From Flaveria trinervia (taxonomy: Eukaryota > Streptophyta > Magnoliopsida > Asterales > Asteraceae): a DNA stretch of 64,000 bases. Where the stretch lies: positions 33,252,022 to 33,316,021 of the forward strand of contig CM046454.1 of the NCBI GenBank assembly GCA_025506515.1, in the 5' to 3' direction. Position 1 is the stretch's first letter. The number at the start of each line of letters is the position of its first letter. Under the pieces are notes generated by a model. The model searched no databases. It was not told where the DNA came from and saw only the letters and a list, made by a program, of their open reading frames with translations. The translations under genes were made by a program, and so were the position numbers. Of this stretch, positions 44,981 through 56,142 are shown piece after piece.

Positions 44981-47900
44981 AGCCATGATGGTCTTGGGTT
45001 TCCCGTTCCTATTCCTGATGGTGACCTCCTGGTATTTCCCTCAAAATTGTGGTTTAGATGGAGGTGTCCTCGGAGATTTTTGTTAATGAATTGGGTGAGT
45101 CATCTCATCAACATCCACTGAAGATTCATATGAGTAATGAAATCGTTGGTCTATGTTTCTTTAGAGAATTTCAGCTTGTTTTTCATTATCAAAAGTAGGT
45201 TTTTGTTTTGGAAGATCAGTTTTGTGTTTCTTTGTAAGATGTTTTCTTTGACCCTTCCACAATTTCTTCAAAGTGTTTCTGACATTTGTTGATCTAGAAG
45301 TTCTAGATTGATCATTGTAAAAATTAGGTATGACAGAATGTGTGATAGTGGATGTTTTTGAGATGGGCTTGTGTTGGGGAATTCTCAAACCCTTTTGATT
45401 GAAGTAACAATCAGATGTATTATGATTGTTCATGTCACATTCTGAACAATACTTGTTGAAATAGTAGTTTTTGCTGGAGTGATTGTTCATGTCACAGATA
45501 GAACAATATTGATTTAAAAACATTAATCTTTCTTGTGATTGAACATTTCACAAATGTCACAATACATTTGTTTGTTTCTTGAATCAGATTTGTCCTTGTG
45601 TGACTCAACTTATATTTTCTTTTGATGAGTCACTTTCTTTTCTTTAGGGGATGAATCAGAATCAGCCTTTTTTGTAGTATATTTCACAACACTACCTTTG
45701 TTTGATTTTCTAGGATGTTTCTCTTTCTTCAATCCATTTCTCACCTCTTTTTCAAACTGGTCAACATGTTCCTTGTTACAGATATCAAACCCAACTCTCT
45801 GCCTTACTCTTGAAGACTGAGGGTCTGAAATGTTTTAGGTGTTGAACTCAGTAATCCTGTTTGTTTCTTTTGTAGTGAAACCTTTTCCGATCTGCTTGAA
45901 TTGTTTGAGGATATGATCTCATTATCAGAACTGCTGTCAGCAGTGGGTTTTACTAACTTCACGTATTTCTTTTTACCTTGTAACATAGAGGGTATGAATT
46001 TTATAAAAGGGACAATTGCTTTTACAGGGCTTGATGGTTTCATGACACTCACTGTCTTGTCTGAACACTCTTTGATTTTGATTGGGTGACCTAATTGGAT
46101 TTTATCCTCATTTGTTTCAATATAAACATCAGTTTGTTTTGAGGATTGGTCACTTGTTTTACTACAGATTTAGGTTACATAGTTTTAGTTTCAATTGCTT
46201 CAGTGAGTGAGACAGATTCAGGCATGACAATGTAGCTGTCATTGTATGGTGGAGGACACGAATTATACCCAATCCCTGACATGTCCTTTGGATCCTTTTA
46301 GGAATCAAGCATCTCTTGCAGCTTGACTGAAGACATTTGAAACTTTTCAAGTTCACTTCAGTCATAGATTGTTGAGCCTTAGATTGAGCAAACTTTTCAG
46401 TAAGTAGCTCATTCTAAGCTGCAAGAGTGTACTTCTCACCATGTAGTTTTTCTATGTCAGAGATAAGAGATTTAATTTTGATTTCAAAGCTTTTTATTTC
46501 TCTCTTCATCATCTCTGACTTTATCAGCCAGTATATGGTTATGCTCCCTATAACCTTGCAATTCATTAATGCATTTTTTACTACAAAGATTAGATTTTAC
46601 CTCAGTAGCATTGGAGATGGTCCATCATTGATGTAAGCCATAAGAGCATGATTTTAAAATAAGGCTTGACTTCCCTGCATACACACTCCAGTCACATACC
46701 CCATCTTGGTTTATCACTAGGGCACTAGTAGAAGATTGACTGCTTCCATGACCTTGATTTGTCAGTTAGGGTGGATTCTGATATGATTGGTGTTGATGAT
46801 ACTGTTGTTGTTGGTTGTTGGAGTGAAAGCTTGAGTTAGGTTGTGAGAATGACTGGCCTTGAGAGTTCCTTTGATAGTTGTTTCACTTGGGGGCATTGCA
46901 CTCTCTTGAGAAGTGGCCAGCCATGCCACAGTTGAAGCATTTCACCTTAGATTTATCATATACAAGTTTTGTATTTTCATTTAGGCTCAGCTTTCTTCCT
47001 TTTCGGAAGAATTTCTTGGCTCTCATGGCAATCATGGCCATTTGCCATTGTAGATCCATTTCTCCCACATTATCTGGATCCATTTCCTCCAGATCTTCTT
47101 GAATTAGATGAGCAGAAGTGAGTCTTCCTCCTAAGTATGGTTCAAAGCTTCCAACGAAGGCATTGTAGGTTGCCTTTTGTTTTTCTGATCTTGTATCTTC
47201 AGGAGTGGTTTGAGGAGAATCAGTGACTCTGGAAGTTTGAGATGTGGTTGATGGATAATTAATTGGTGGAGTTGCAATGAACCCAGTGTTGTTCATTTGA
47301 TCTCTTGATGAGATAAAATTATCTTCCTCAGTGATGAAGGCATTTTCCACAGAATGAGATTCTGATGGAAATTTGTAAGCCTCAATCACTCTTGGTCCAC
47401 CAAGATTTTTGCTTCTTTCATGAAGTTCTAAAGCTTCATTTTGACTATCATGATGTCTAAAGTAGAACTTTCAAGATCAAGAGTGTTTTTCAGCATAGTT
47501 ACATTCTGTTTCCAGCTTTCAGGGAGACTGTGAAGCATTTTCTTGTTTAATTCTTTAATCTTGTAAGTGACTACCATGATTTCCAAGTCATTTACTAACT
47601 ATACAAATCTGTGCAGTTGTTTAGATATTGATTCTCCCTTGGTGTGGTGGAATGTTTCATACTAATTAACAAGCTTATCCTTGTTAATTTCAGCTACCTC
47701 ACTGCTTCCTTCACACATGATTTTCAATGCATCCCATACAGCTTTTGCAGTACCATACTTCTCTAATCTTTTCAACACATCCATCTTGAGTGCTTGAGTT
47801 AGAATGGAGTAGGCTTTGAGATCAATCTTGATTTTCTTGTAGTCTTCATCATCTAGAGTTAGATCTTCAATGGGTATTCTTGTAGTTCTATAAATTGCAG

Positions 47901-48003
47901 CTTCATCTGCAAATAGAGTGACAGGGATGTGTGGCCCCTTGCATATTGAGATCCAGAAATCAGGATCTACACCTATGATGTAATTCCTAAACCTGATTTC
48001 CAT
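44950..48003 (-). pseudogene. B gag
   Basis: The ATG at 48003 opens MEIRFRNYIIGVDPDFW, with copia capsid-like phrases (VWDALKIMCEGSSEVAEINK). A canonical zinc knuckle (CFNCGMAGHFSREC) lies at about 46885-46935. A charged region follows (46640-45800). At about 45570-45400 come two clear tandem 20-residue modules with CX2CX4H (YCSICDMNNHSSKNYYFNK and YCSECDMNNHNTSDCYFNQ) and, in another frame, a third (MYCDICEMFNHKKD). The frame ends AWVPYSN at the junction. About 1000 codons. Many stops. The start was chosen because it follows the PBS and matches the position and pattern of C gag. Confidence 0.8.
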
Positions 48004-48358
48004 TGTTTAAACTCAGATTTATGTTTAAGCATAGTAGGTTTAGGTGTATAACCAGTTCTGAGTAGCTGTTAGAATCCATTTTAACTAAGTGTTTAACTGG
48101 TATAATTATATATTTAGATGATTTTTAGGATTGATTAGTCCAACTTGTACCTACAATTCAAATGGATTTTAGAACCAGATCTGTGATTGTATTGAGTTTC
48201 TTGCTGTTATGAATATTTTGGTGAGAGTGTGTTGACAGGAGTATTTTCTGCAGTTTACTAAGTAGAGAAGATGATATACTCTATTAGCAACTTGATTACC
48301 AGATCACTCGAATTCTATTCAATTCTTGCGCAGATCTAAAAGAGAATCGAGAGCCAAA

Positions 48359-48370
48359 GCTCTGATACCA
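48359..48370 (-). other. B primer-binding site
   Basis: The minus strand reads tggtatcagagc two bases inside the 5' LTR, matching initiator-Met tRNA. Confidence 0.92.
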
Positions 48371-48372
48371 AT

Positions 48373-49083
48373 TGACTGGGTTGAGTAAGATTGAGATTCT
48401 TACTATGAATCGAATATGGTAATCAAGTCAATGATTAAATGGCGGAAACAAACAATCAAAGAACATTCAATACAAGAAAATTACTCATAAATGCTTTTGT
48501 ATTGTATATATGATAGTTGATGAATTACATAGAATAATTACAACAAAAAATTCTTTATGTCTATCTACCGTCACCTCAAGTACGAGGTTATCTATTCTAT
48601 TTATAGGCAGACAAGATGCCTTTTACAAAATGACCAAACTATCCCTGAACTATTACATCAGAACTAGTCTAAGTCTTCATCCGCATCTTTGCTTGTTCAT
48701 CCGCATTGACAAATGCGGATGAGATAACTTGATCAGCATTTCTTCACTTGATCATCTGCATTAGTATGTTGGTCATCCGCATTGTTAATGCGGATGAACA
48801 AATACGTATGCACATTTGTTCGCTCATCCGCATTTGTCAAATGCAGATGAGCAAAGTCTTGTCCACATTAACTTTTAGTCTTCCGCATTTGTCAATGCGG
48901 AAGAGCAAATACTTGTCCGTATTTGCATTATGTCTTCCGTATTGACAAATGCGGAAGACAACACTTTTCCTTTTTCTTAGCAGAATTTTCATCCGCATTT
49001 CTTCTTGGACTTAAGGGATTCCAGCAGAGCAATCGTCAAATCACCCATTGAGTTGACATGTATGATCCTTTCAGGGTGCAACA
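48373..49083 (-). repeat. B 5' LTR
   Basis: 711 bp, same ends as the 3' LTR, 39 bp longer. TATA box at 48597-48608, word array at about 48678-48998. The extra length maps to the word array near 48935-48990. It is followed by AAGTT (49084-49088). Confidence 0.92.
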
Positions 49084-49088
49084 AAGTT
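49084..49088. repeat. Target-site duplication AAGTT, right copy (element B)
   Basis: Identical to 18801-18805. Element A resumes with ctaccatgcattg. Confidence 0.9.
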
Positions 49089-49743
49089 CTACCATGCATT
49101 GTATAAGGATAGTTGATCATTCCATGATTTTGTGTGTGAGGTACAATTGAATAATTAAATCAACCAAAAACATGATAAATATCACTTGCATCAAAATATC
49201 AATCTAGTTTGAGTTTAAGAGGACAAACATACCTTCAATCATCAAGTTCATAAACATGTCCATTTTATCATAAAGGATGCACATGTGTAATGTAAGATTG
49301 ATATGATCCTAACAAAAAATATATACTTCTCTTCATTATTAATAATCAAAATTATATTCAAAATTTTTTTAGATCTTTAAAGTTTCTATCCAAAAGTGGA
49401 TATAAACATTAGGGTGGTAATTTAAAATTTAAATTTTTGAGTATGTCAATATTTGTTTTACTATCTTAAATTACTTCTTAAAAATAAAAAAAAAGAAAAT
49501 GTATGTGTTGTTGTAGAAGTTATACCATAGTATCTCAGCCTTTACAGATTCTTGGAAGCATGAAAAGTCCAAGATTAGTCAAACAATGGGAAACTTGTAT
49601 CACTTCTGACATACAAGTCAATGCAAGCAAGAATTGACGACCTCAACAGTCAACAAATTCATAAGAAAAATCAATCAATGACACCTCTTCATAACAAGAA
49701 AATCCAACACAAAAGCATTAATCTTTCACTAAGTTCAAAAGTT

Positions 49744-50375
49744 AATGTAGGTAAGGGCATTGGTTAATGCGGGTGAAGGTAACCCATTCATATAACCAAT
49801 ACGGGTAACTGTTTATTTCTAAGTGAAACTAATGCGGACAAAGATTGTACTCTACCGCATTGATGTGTTACAAGTATACATGAAAATTTTGAAGTGTTAA
49901 AACTTATGTGGAACAAAAGTGCTCTACCACATTTATCAATGCGGATAAAATGTTTTTCAAGTGTTCAACCACATTTGTCAATACGGATGAAATTTACACT
50001 TCTGCATTTGTTTTACTCATCCGCATTTGTTGATTTCATCATCATCTGCATTTGTGGATGTGTATCTTCAATTTTCATGTATTTTCAAACAGAAATAAAC
50101 AAGTGCTTAATCTCTTTTGTCACAATGAATGATGATCATGTAAATGTGAAAATTTTGTTCTATCGTATTTGCTACAGTGAACCAATGCTGATGAACTTCG
50201 TTCTTCTGCATTTGCCACAGTGCATAAATGTGGATTGAAGAAAGTATTAAAACTTCAGCATTTGCCACATTGTGCAAATGCGGATGTCTAAAAAGTTCAA
50301 CTCTTCCGCATTCACAACAGTAAAAAACCCATCCGCATTTGCTATAGTGTGAATTAAAACTCCAACCGCATTTGT
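49744..50375 (+). repeat. A spacer word array
   Basis: More than 20 copies of catccgcattt/aaatgcggatg and variants, homologous in place and word to the B array at 24105-24775. The stretch 49089-49743 before it is non-coding A/B spacer. Confidence 0.87.
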
Positions 50376-50410
50376 TCTGAGACTTATAAAATTTTGTAAA
50401 TGCCATTTTG

Positions 50411-51061
50411 TGACTACTTAAAGCGACTTCAAAAGGTCATTTAATACTTTTCAAATTTGAGAGACTCTATAGTGCGACGAGCAAAAACACTGTTCTTCTT
50501 CATCAATCATCTTCTTCTTTAACAATCAAAATACAAGTTCATTTCACCCAATCTATCCTCGTATTAGATACTACACAACTGTATTATCAAACAAAAGGTG
50601 AAAATTTTACATTGTGTTAACCTAATGTTTCGAACGTTTGAACTGATAATGAACTTAGAACCCTAGGTTAACAAAGAACAACCAAAATCAGATTTATTCC
50701 AAGAAAAGATGAACATTTTCGACTTCAATGAACATGCAAACCTAGTAAAATCTGATTCATTCTGAAAATTTTGAAGTTATGTTCATCGCATGAACAGAGC
50801 ATCATGAAACCGAAAATGTTGAAATCAAAACTAGAAATAAAATCCAATTTAACGGTCAAAAACATCAAAATTTGGTCTTCAAACATGAAAAAAATCAAAT
50901 GACAATAAGTATTCATGAAAATATCTCAATCTGAAATAATTCCTATGGAACAGAATCCTTAAATGTTCACATTTGACCCTCAAAGTTAAAATGATGAATG
51001 TTGCTTAAAGTAGTGCATATATTATCATAAATCTAACTCATATGCCTCTAATGCAGGGTAC
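50411..51061 (+). promoter_or_regulatory. A internal promoter and leader intron for the env-position ORF
   Basis: tgactacttaaagc (50411-50424) aligns with the TATA-like box of B but is mutated. A leader (ttcttcttcatcaatcatc-like) follows. An intron candidate runs from 50598 (acaaaag/gtgaaa) to 51056 (ctctaatgcag), 459 nt, five bases before the ATG at 51062. It matches B in donor, acceptor and distance to the ATG. Confidence 0.58.
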
Positions 51062-53560
51062 ATGGCTGATATCTCGTGGAACAAGCTCCACAACGTTAGT
51101 GGTTTTCTTGACCCTCATGTACCTGAGGAAAAGGGGCTCAGAGACATGATCAGATTCATCTCCACAACTAGAGTGGCTTATGCTATCACTATCAGACCTA
51201 TCATATATGAGAGAATCATAAAGTCATTCTGCAACTCTGTTGAAGTGATAAGGGCTGATGGTGTTAGGTCTTTATCTGGAAGGCTTGATGATGAGAATAA
51301 CTGATCATTACTAAAGAAACTGTGAGACAGTGTCAGTAGTTTGGTGATGATGCAAATTCACCAATTGAGCTAGAAGATGATGATATCACTACTTTCTTTG
51401 CAAAGATTGGATATGAAGGAGGTTTTGAAGGAAAACAAATTGTGAAAGGATGGGTAGATTTACCTTGGAGGTTTCGGATCCATATGTTTTAGCATTGTTT
51501 GTCTAAAAGGAAAACATGATGGAATGATATCCCTGTTACTACTTCATCAGAAATTTGCGCTTTATGCACAAATAGGCCATTCAATATGTTAGCTTATGTC
51601 TTCAATGGCCTAGTCTCCAACATACAAGAAGGAAGAAGGAACAAGTTTTTAATGTACCCAAGGTTCATCCAATGTCTGATAAATGAAGCCTTCTCCAATC
51701 TAGTAGCTGATGGACCAGTTCTAGATATTCCACACTATGATGCTAAGTCATATAAGTACATTAAGAAGAGGGATCCTAGAAATTTTCATATGCATCTCAC
51801 TCTCCTCTTCTACATTGGATGCTTCCGCAGATTAATCCTGATGAACAAGGTGAAGAACAACATGCTCCTGCTGGAGAAGGAGTTGAGCCTATAAATAGTC
51901 CCAGCTATGTCTCTATCTAATGAACAAAAGGAGATTATTAGAAGATTATGTGAAGAACAAAAACAACAAGAAGAATCAGCCACTGTTATCCCTGAACAAA
52001 CACCACAAAAGGCTGAAAATGTGCTATTGAAGCTGAATAACTTAAAACCTCTTCTAGTCCCTCACTTCAAACCTATACCAGAAAGAGAAATTATTTATCT
52101 GATAAGGCAAAGGGCAAAAGACCAATAGTGGAGGAACAACCTATAAAGAAAAGCAAACAGATGATACAAGAAGCCTGGCAGCTATAGCTGAGTTTTAGAA
52201 GAACATGAATTAGCTGAGGCTCAAATGAAGAAGAAAATTTATTTTGTAGACTTTGAAGAAGGTGAGATTGAAGGAGGATATAATGTTGATGAACAAAATG
52301 GCTAGTGAGAGTCCTGTGAAAGAAGAAAAGTCTGTAGAAGAAATGGTGGCCAAGGCTCAAAGAAACAGTCTGATGGTGAAAGCCATGTTTTTAATTAATC
52401 ATGGATATGATCCTGACGAAGTTTTCAGCATGACTCATGAGGGGATGAAGGCAGAAATGGAAAAACTAAACAAGTTGCTGGACCCTACAACTGAGATTGA
52501 GTATGAGAAAACTCTTTCTCCTAAAGCTGACAAGCCAAAACTATCTTCCATGAAGAAGCAAACTCCTTCTCCTCAATCTTTATAACCTGATCCCTATACC
52601 ATGACTAATAGGGAAATGAAGGATTATTTATGAAGCCAAGGATTTACAAAGAGGAAAGTGAGCAACATGAAAACTAATTCATTGATGGCTGCCATTCTAA
52701 GATTGATTACTGAAAAGAAAGAAAGACTTAAAGCCTTGGAAGAAGAGTTCATTAGCAAGAAGCCAAGATGAAGAATGTATGCTCAAGACATGCCACTCAC
52801 TCTCAACGATCAAGACTCTTTAGCATCCGTGCTTTATAGATATCTTGAGTGGTTTGTTGAGCCTTCACAACTGAAGCTACAACAAGGCCTCACCACTGCA
52901 AAGATGATCAAAGGTGTATCTACTCCAAAAAGCAAAATTGATCAGAAAATCATTGCCTGGAAGTATGATAGTGATTTGAACATGTTCATGGTCAAGAGGA
53001 TCTCCGGGTTGGTCCAATTCATTACAGAGTACACTACTGTACTAAATGCCTTGGAGATCCATGACTTAAAAGAACTAGCTCAATTAGAACTGATCAATCA
53101 CACAGCTATGTTTAGAGGCTATGAGTTTGAAGATATACTTAGGATGTTCAAGAGAACCAACAACTTCAAGTCTCTGAAAAGCCATATGCATGAGGAAAGA
53201 CAGATCCTTCAAAAACCCTATAGAGAAGAAACAAACAAAACCAATAGAAGAGGTAGTATTTCTAGAACTAAGAGTGAAACCTATAGAATAAATAAAAGAA
53301 AAAGGGTGTTTGGCACTCATACCACAATACCAATCTCCAACGTTTACTATGATGAGAAGACTTATGAGTTGGTGATTAAGAGGAAGTGGGTTGGTAAAGA
53401 AGGTGCAAAAATCAGATTGTTTAATGGTTATGAGTAAGACTATTAGATTCATCTTACATCCACTACATCTTCACAAGGCACTTCTGAGAGATATCCAATT
53501 ATTGGAGCATATATTGTCATATTTAGTGTGTTCATCCCTTGTCGAATTGTCTAGGCTTAA
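51062..53560 (+). pseudogene. A env-position ORF of unknown function, N-terminal part
   Basis: The ATG at 51062 opens MADISWNKLHNVSGFLDPHV, homologous to B. The conserved core is at 51586-51790 (FNGLVSNIQEGRRNKFLMYP, RFIQCLINEAFSNL, VLDIPHYDAKSYKYIKKRDP). Further homologous blocks are FLINHGYDPDEVFSMTHEGM (about 52390-52450) and YDEKTYELVIKRKWVGKEGA (about 53350-53410). A 34-codon stretch after IIYERI (about 51205-51303) has no counterpart in B. There is no long Pro-Gln-Pro-Thr array. The end is missing because element H begins near 53560. Stops and frameshifts occur near 51304, 51520, 51830 and 52180. Confidence 0.78.
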
Positions 53561-54052
53561 TGTAATACACCTAATATGTAGTAAACACATGAAACTGGGT
53601 CATTCGTAGGAGCATATACGAATGCGACTTAGTTGTACGACTGAGCCATGCTAATGGACCAGTCGTGCGACTAAGAGATGTGATTGGACCATTCGTAAGA
53701 CTGAACGATAAGTATGCTCCAGTCGTACGATTGAATCATACGCATGGCCCAATCATACAAATGGGCCCAGTCGCATCTGATATGGGCTGAGGCCTATAAA
53801 TACCAGTTTCATTGTGTAAAAAAGAAAAGGAGTGTGCCCGGGGCCTAGGTGCTGCCAGATGAGAGGGGAGATCATGCTCGATCTCCCCTTGCCAAGAGTC
53901 TTGATTCTTATGTTGTAACGAGCTTGTAATCATTAGGTTTTATCAATGAAACCATTTATTATAGTTCATGTTTATTGTTTATCTCTTGGTTTTGGTTTTG
54001 TTTCCTTCCGTCAAGAACACGCTCGGATGTCTACCAATCCAGCGCCTTCACA
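53561..54052 (+). repeat. H 5' LTR
   Basis: The right end is firm: ccttcaca, two bases before the PBS. The left end is an estimate, TGTAATACACC at 53561, chosen because it gives TG...CA ends and because homology of A to B fades there. A strong TATA box (cctataaatacc) lies at 53793-53804, just downstream of the word array. Length about 492 bp. Confidence 0.6.
53610..53775 (+). repeat. H LTR word array (cagtcgtgcgact)
   Basis: About eight copies of the gtcgtgcgactg-type word with phrases such as ccatgctaatgg. It ends 20 bp upstream of the TATA box. The word is the same as in copia element E. Confidence 0.82.
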
Positions 54053-54054
54053 AT

Positions 54055-54067
54055 TGGTATCAGAGCA
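54055..54067 (+). other. H primer-binding site
   Basis: tggtatcagagca follows the LTR end after two bases and matches initiator-Met tRNA. Confidence 0.88.
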
Positions 54068-54344
54068 GGTTACTACTAGAATGATCTAAAAATCATACTA
54101 GCAACCCGAGCTCTTGATTTCTGGATCGATTTCAGGTTCTTTGACGTTAAACCCACTTCGTGTTCCTCATTTTTTGCTCAGATCTTGTTACGTGTGTTGT
54201 TTCTATGTTAAAATTGAACTCGAAACACGTTCTTATCACCCTTGCGAATCTGATGATGTCAATTTTGTTTCGGGTCATGTAAAATTCATCAGATTAGGGT
54301 TTTTGGCGGCCATGGCGGCTGCAGATCTGAAAATCCGTGTGCAG

Positions 54345-54575
54345 ACCCTTTCGTGCGACTAGACCATGCTAATGGACCATTCGTGCGACTGGACCATGCT
54401 AATGGACCATTCGTGCGACTGGACCATGCTAATGCACCATTCGAGCGAATGGACCATTCGTGCGACTGGACCATGCTAATGGACCATTCGTATGACTGGA
54501 ACATGCTATGGACCATTCGTATGATTGGACCATGCAACTGGACTATTTGTACGACTAGAATGCGACTGGACCAGT
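54345..54575 (+). repeat. H leader word array, left part
   Basis: A near-tandem run of gaccatgctaatggaccat alternating with tcgtgcgactg. Element I is inserted in it. The remaining part is at 63365-63445, where the words are more decayed (gaccagtcatg, gctactggacc). The stretch 54068-54344 before it holds no gene that I recognise. Confidence 0.85.
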
Positions 54576-54580
54576 CATAT
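54576..54580. repeat. Target-site duplication CATAT (element I), left copy
   Basis: CATAT precedes TGTGACATCC here and follows the 3' LTR at 63360-63364. Confidence 0.9.
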
Positions 54581-55544
54581 TGTGACATCCGTCACCGCAA
54601 GGTCCATTCATTACATACAACTGTTGGGAACTTTGATCATTCATACTTACCACTTAACATGTGAGTTTCGTGGCCCCTTTTTATGCTTATACAACTTTTC
54701 AATCACTTATAAACATCGGGGAAAAGTATGCTCACCTGTTTTCTATGTTGTACAACATATATACAATTTACATACTTGGAATCAACGTGCTACTATTTTG
54801 TGAGTACTTATCTGATACTGCTTGAGTCTGCTGTGTGGTTCTTTCTTACAACCATTTAATTCCAGTGTAGGAACCGACGGATAGGTATTGTTAGTACTAC
54901 TTGGGTTGACACCCCACCCTCGTTGTTGGTATACTAGTTAGTACCAACAGTGGCCAGGAACGGGCCTAGGGTGAATATATTCCGATAAGATTCTTTGTGT
55001 ACTTTGTTAGGTTTGGTTGTAAAGCTCAAGTCATGTGATTTTGCTTACTTATAACTGTATGCATGGTATTCCACAACAAACTATTATATAGCATCAATTA
55101 CTTATTTACAATTTAAACCTGCGAGCTTACCAATAATTTTGTTGACCATTTTGAGCATATCTTTTTCAGGTGATCATGCTAGCTGAAGATCTCGGTGTGC
55201 TACCTTAGTGGAGACCCTAGGATGCATTTGTGGCTAAACTTGTCATTTTGAAAAAAATTGTGTTGTCTGTTATAAACAACATTACTCTTTTGATACTTGT
55301 TCCCGGGTTATGGGAAATACATTACAACGTTTACATCTATGTTTGTGTGATCATTTTCTTGTGTACGCTTATGGATATGTTGTCGTGAATATTGACCAAA
55401 CACGACACAAGTCCCCTTGTTGTCGGGTTTCGTCATGACACGTTTGTCATCATTTATTATATTGCTTGTCTATCGCTTACCATGTGTTATGACAATCCCG
55501 TCTCATTACATCCCCATGTTTCCACTCTCAGCGGGGGTGTGACT
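54581..55544 (+). repeat. I 5' LTR, internally deleted
   Basis: 964 bp. The first 25 bp match the start of the 3' LTR and the remaining 939 bp match its last 933 bp (62427-63359). The middle 1.6 kb, which in the 3' LTR has the TATA box and the word array, is absent. The join lies near 54605, between gtcc and attcattac. Confidence 0.88.
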
Positions 55545-55547
55545 TAC

Positions 55548-55560
55548 TGGTATCAGAGCC
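55548..55560 (+). other. I primer-binding site
   Basis: tggtatcagagcc lies three bases after the LTR and matches initiator-Met tRNA. Confidence 0.92.
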
Positions 55561-56142
55561 ATTGGTTATAGGGAATTAGGCAATACACTTGACCTAGACT
55601 ATAACCTAGGTACCTTCATGTAGATTTGCATGCTAGGGTTGTGTGCATTTTATATCTCGTGTATGTGTTCCTCTTTGCTTGATTCGTTCATCTATCTGTT
55701 TCGCGATCTTTTCACTCTATGAGAGAGCCCTTGTGCTCACTCTTTTCGGGATGCTCATATCAGATCTTCCGTTCCCTCTGTGCGTCGAGTTGGTTTATCG
55801 AATCCGGGTATTATTTCGAAGAGATCTTCACAGATCATGCTATTGTGTTTGACCTTGGACATTGGGATTTACCCTGAGGAGGCTATCTCTGAAACCACGA
55901 AAGAGGAGGAAATGGACAACCTTCGTTAGACTAACGTGATTACATACATGGATTGCAATTATTATGAAGGATTGCTATTGGAACATTATCAATTCATGGT
56001 GTGAGAGTTACATGAATTGTATGTGATGTGTGGTAACCACAAGTGTGATATTAACTAGGAATGCTAGACTATGATGAGTGGTATGGATTATATGCTTTGA
56101 AATGGTTAAGGCTTATGTGTTTACTACTTCTATGATTAGAAC
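55561..56142 (+). other. I leader, no gene seen
   Basis: A 582-bp untranslated leader between PBS and gag. I see no conserved ORF or repeat in it. Confidence 0.6.

Larger units (their letters stand above)
18806..49083 (-). mobile_element. Element B: Ty1/copia SIRE-type, complete but nested
   Basis: Both LTRs have the same orientation and are bounded by AAGTT. On the minus strand the order is 5' LTR (48373-49083), PBS, gag, protease, integrase, RT, RNase H, spacer, env-position ORF, PPT and 3' LTR (18806-19477). Two insertions interrupt it: C (28191-40619) and D (41979-44914). Without them B is roughly 15 kb. The uninterrupted host sequence gtgaaaaagttctacc can be read in the B spacer itself near 25410-25430, which acts as an in-window empty-site control. 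Confidence 0.92.
49089..53560 (+). mobile_element. Element A: Ty1/copia, right piece
   Basis: This continues the spacer of A after the B insertion, then its internal promoter and env-position ORF. The homology to B fades near 53560, where I place the start of element H. The 3' LTR of A is not in the window. Confidence 0.85.
53561..54580 (+). mobile_element. Element H: gypsy-like element, 5' LTR and leader
   Basis: A 5' LTR with TATA box, PBS and leader on the + strand. H resumes at 63365 after element I and there shows a gypsy-like gag start. Its 3' end lies outside the window. It interrupts the env-position ORF of A. Confidence 0.7.

Noticed and set aside
18806..49083. The two B LTRs as independent solo LTRs
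   Set aside because: Same orientation, shared AAGTT, PBS next to one and PPT next to the other, and a continuous gag-pol-ORF order between them indicate one element.
55548..55560. tRNA gene fragments at tggtatcagagc sites
   Set aside because: Only 12-13 bases match and each lies two or three bases inside an LTR. These are primer-binding sites.
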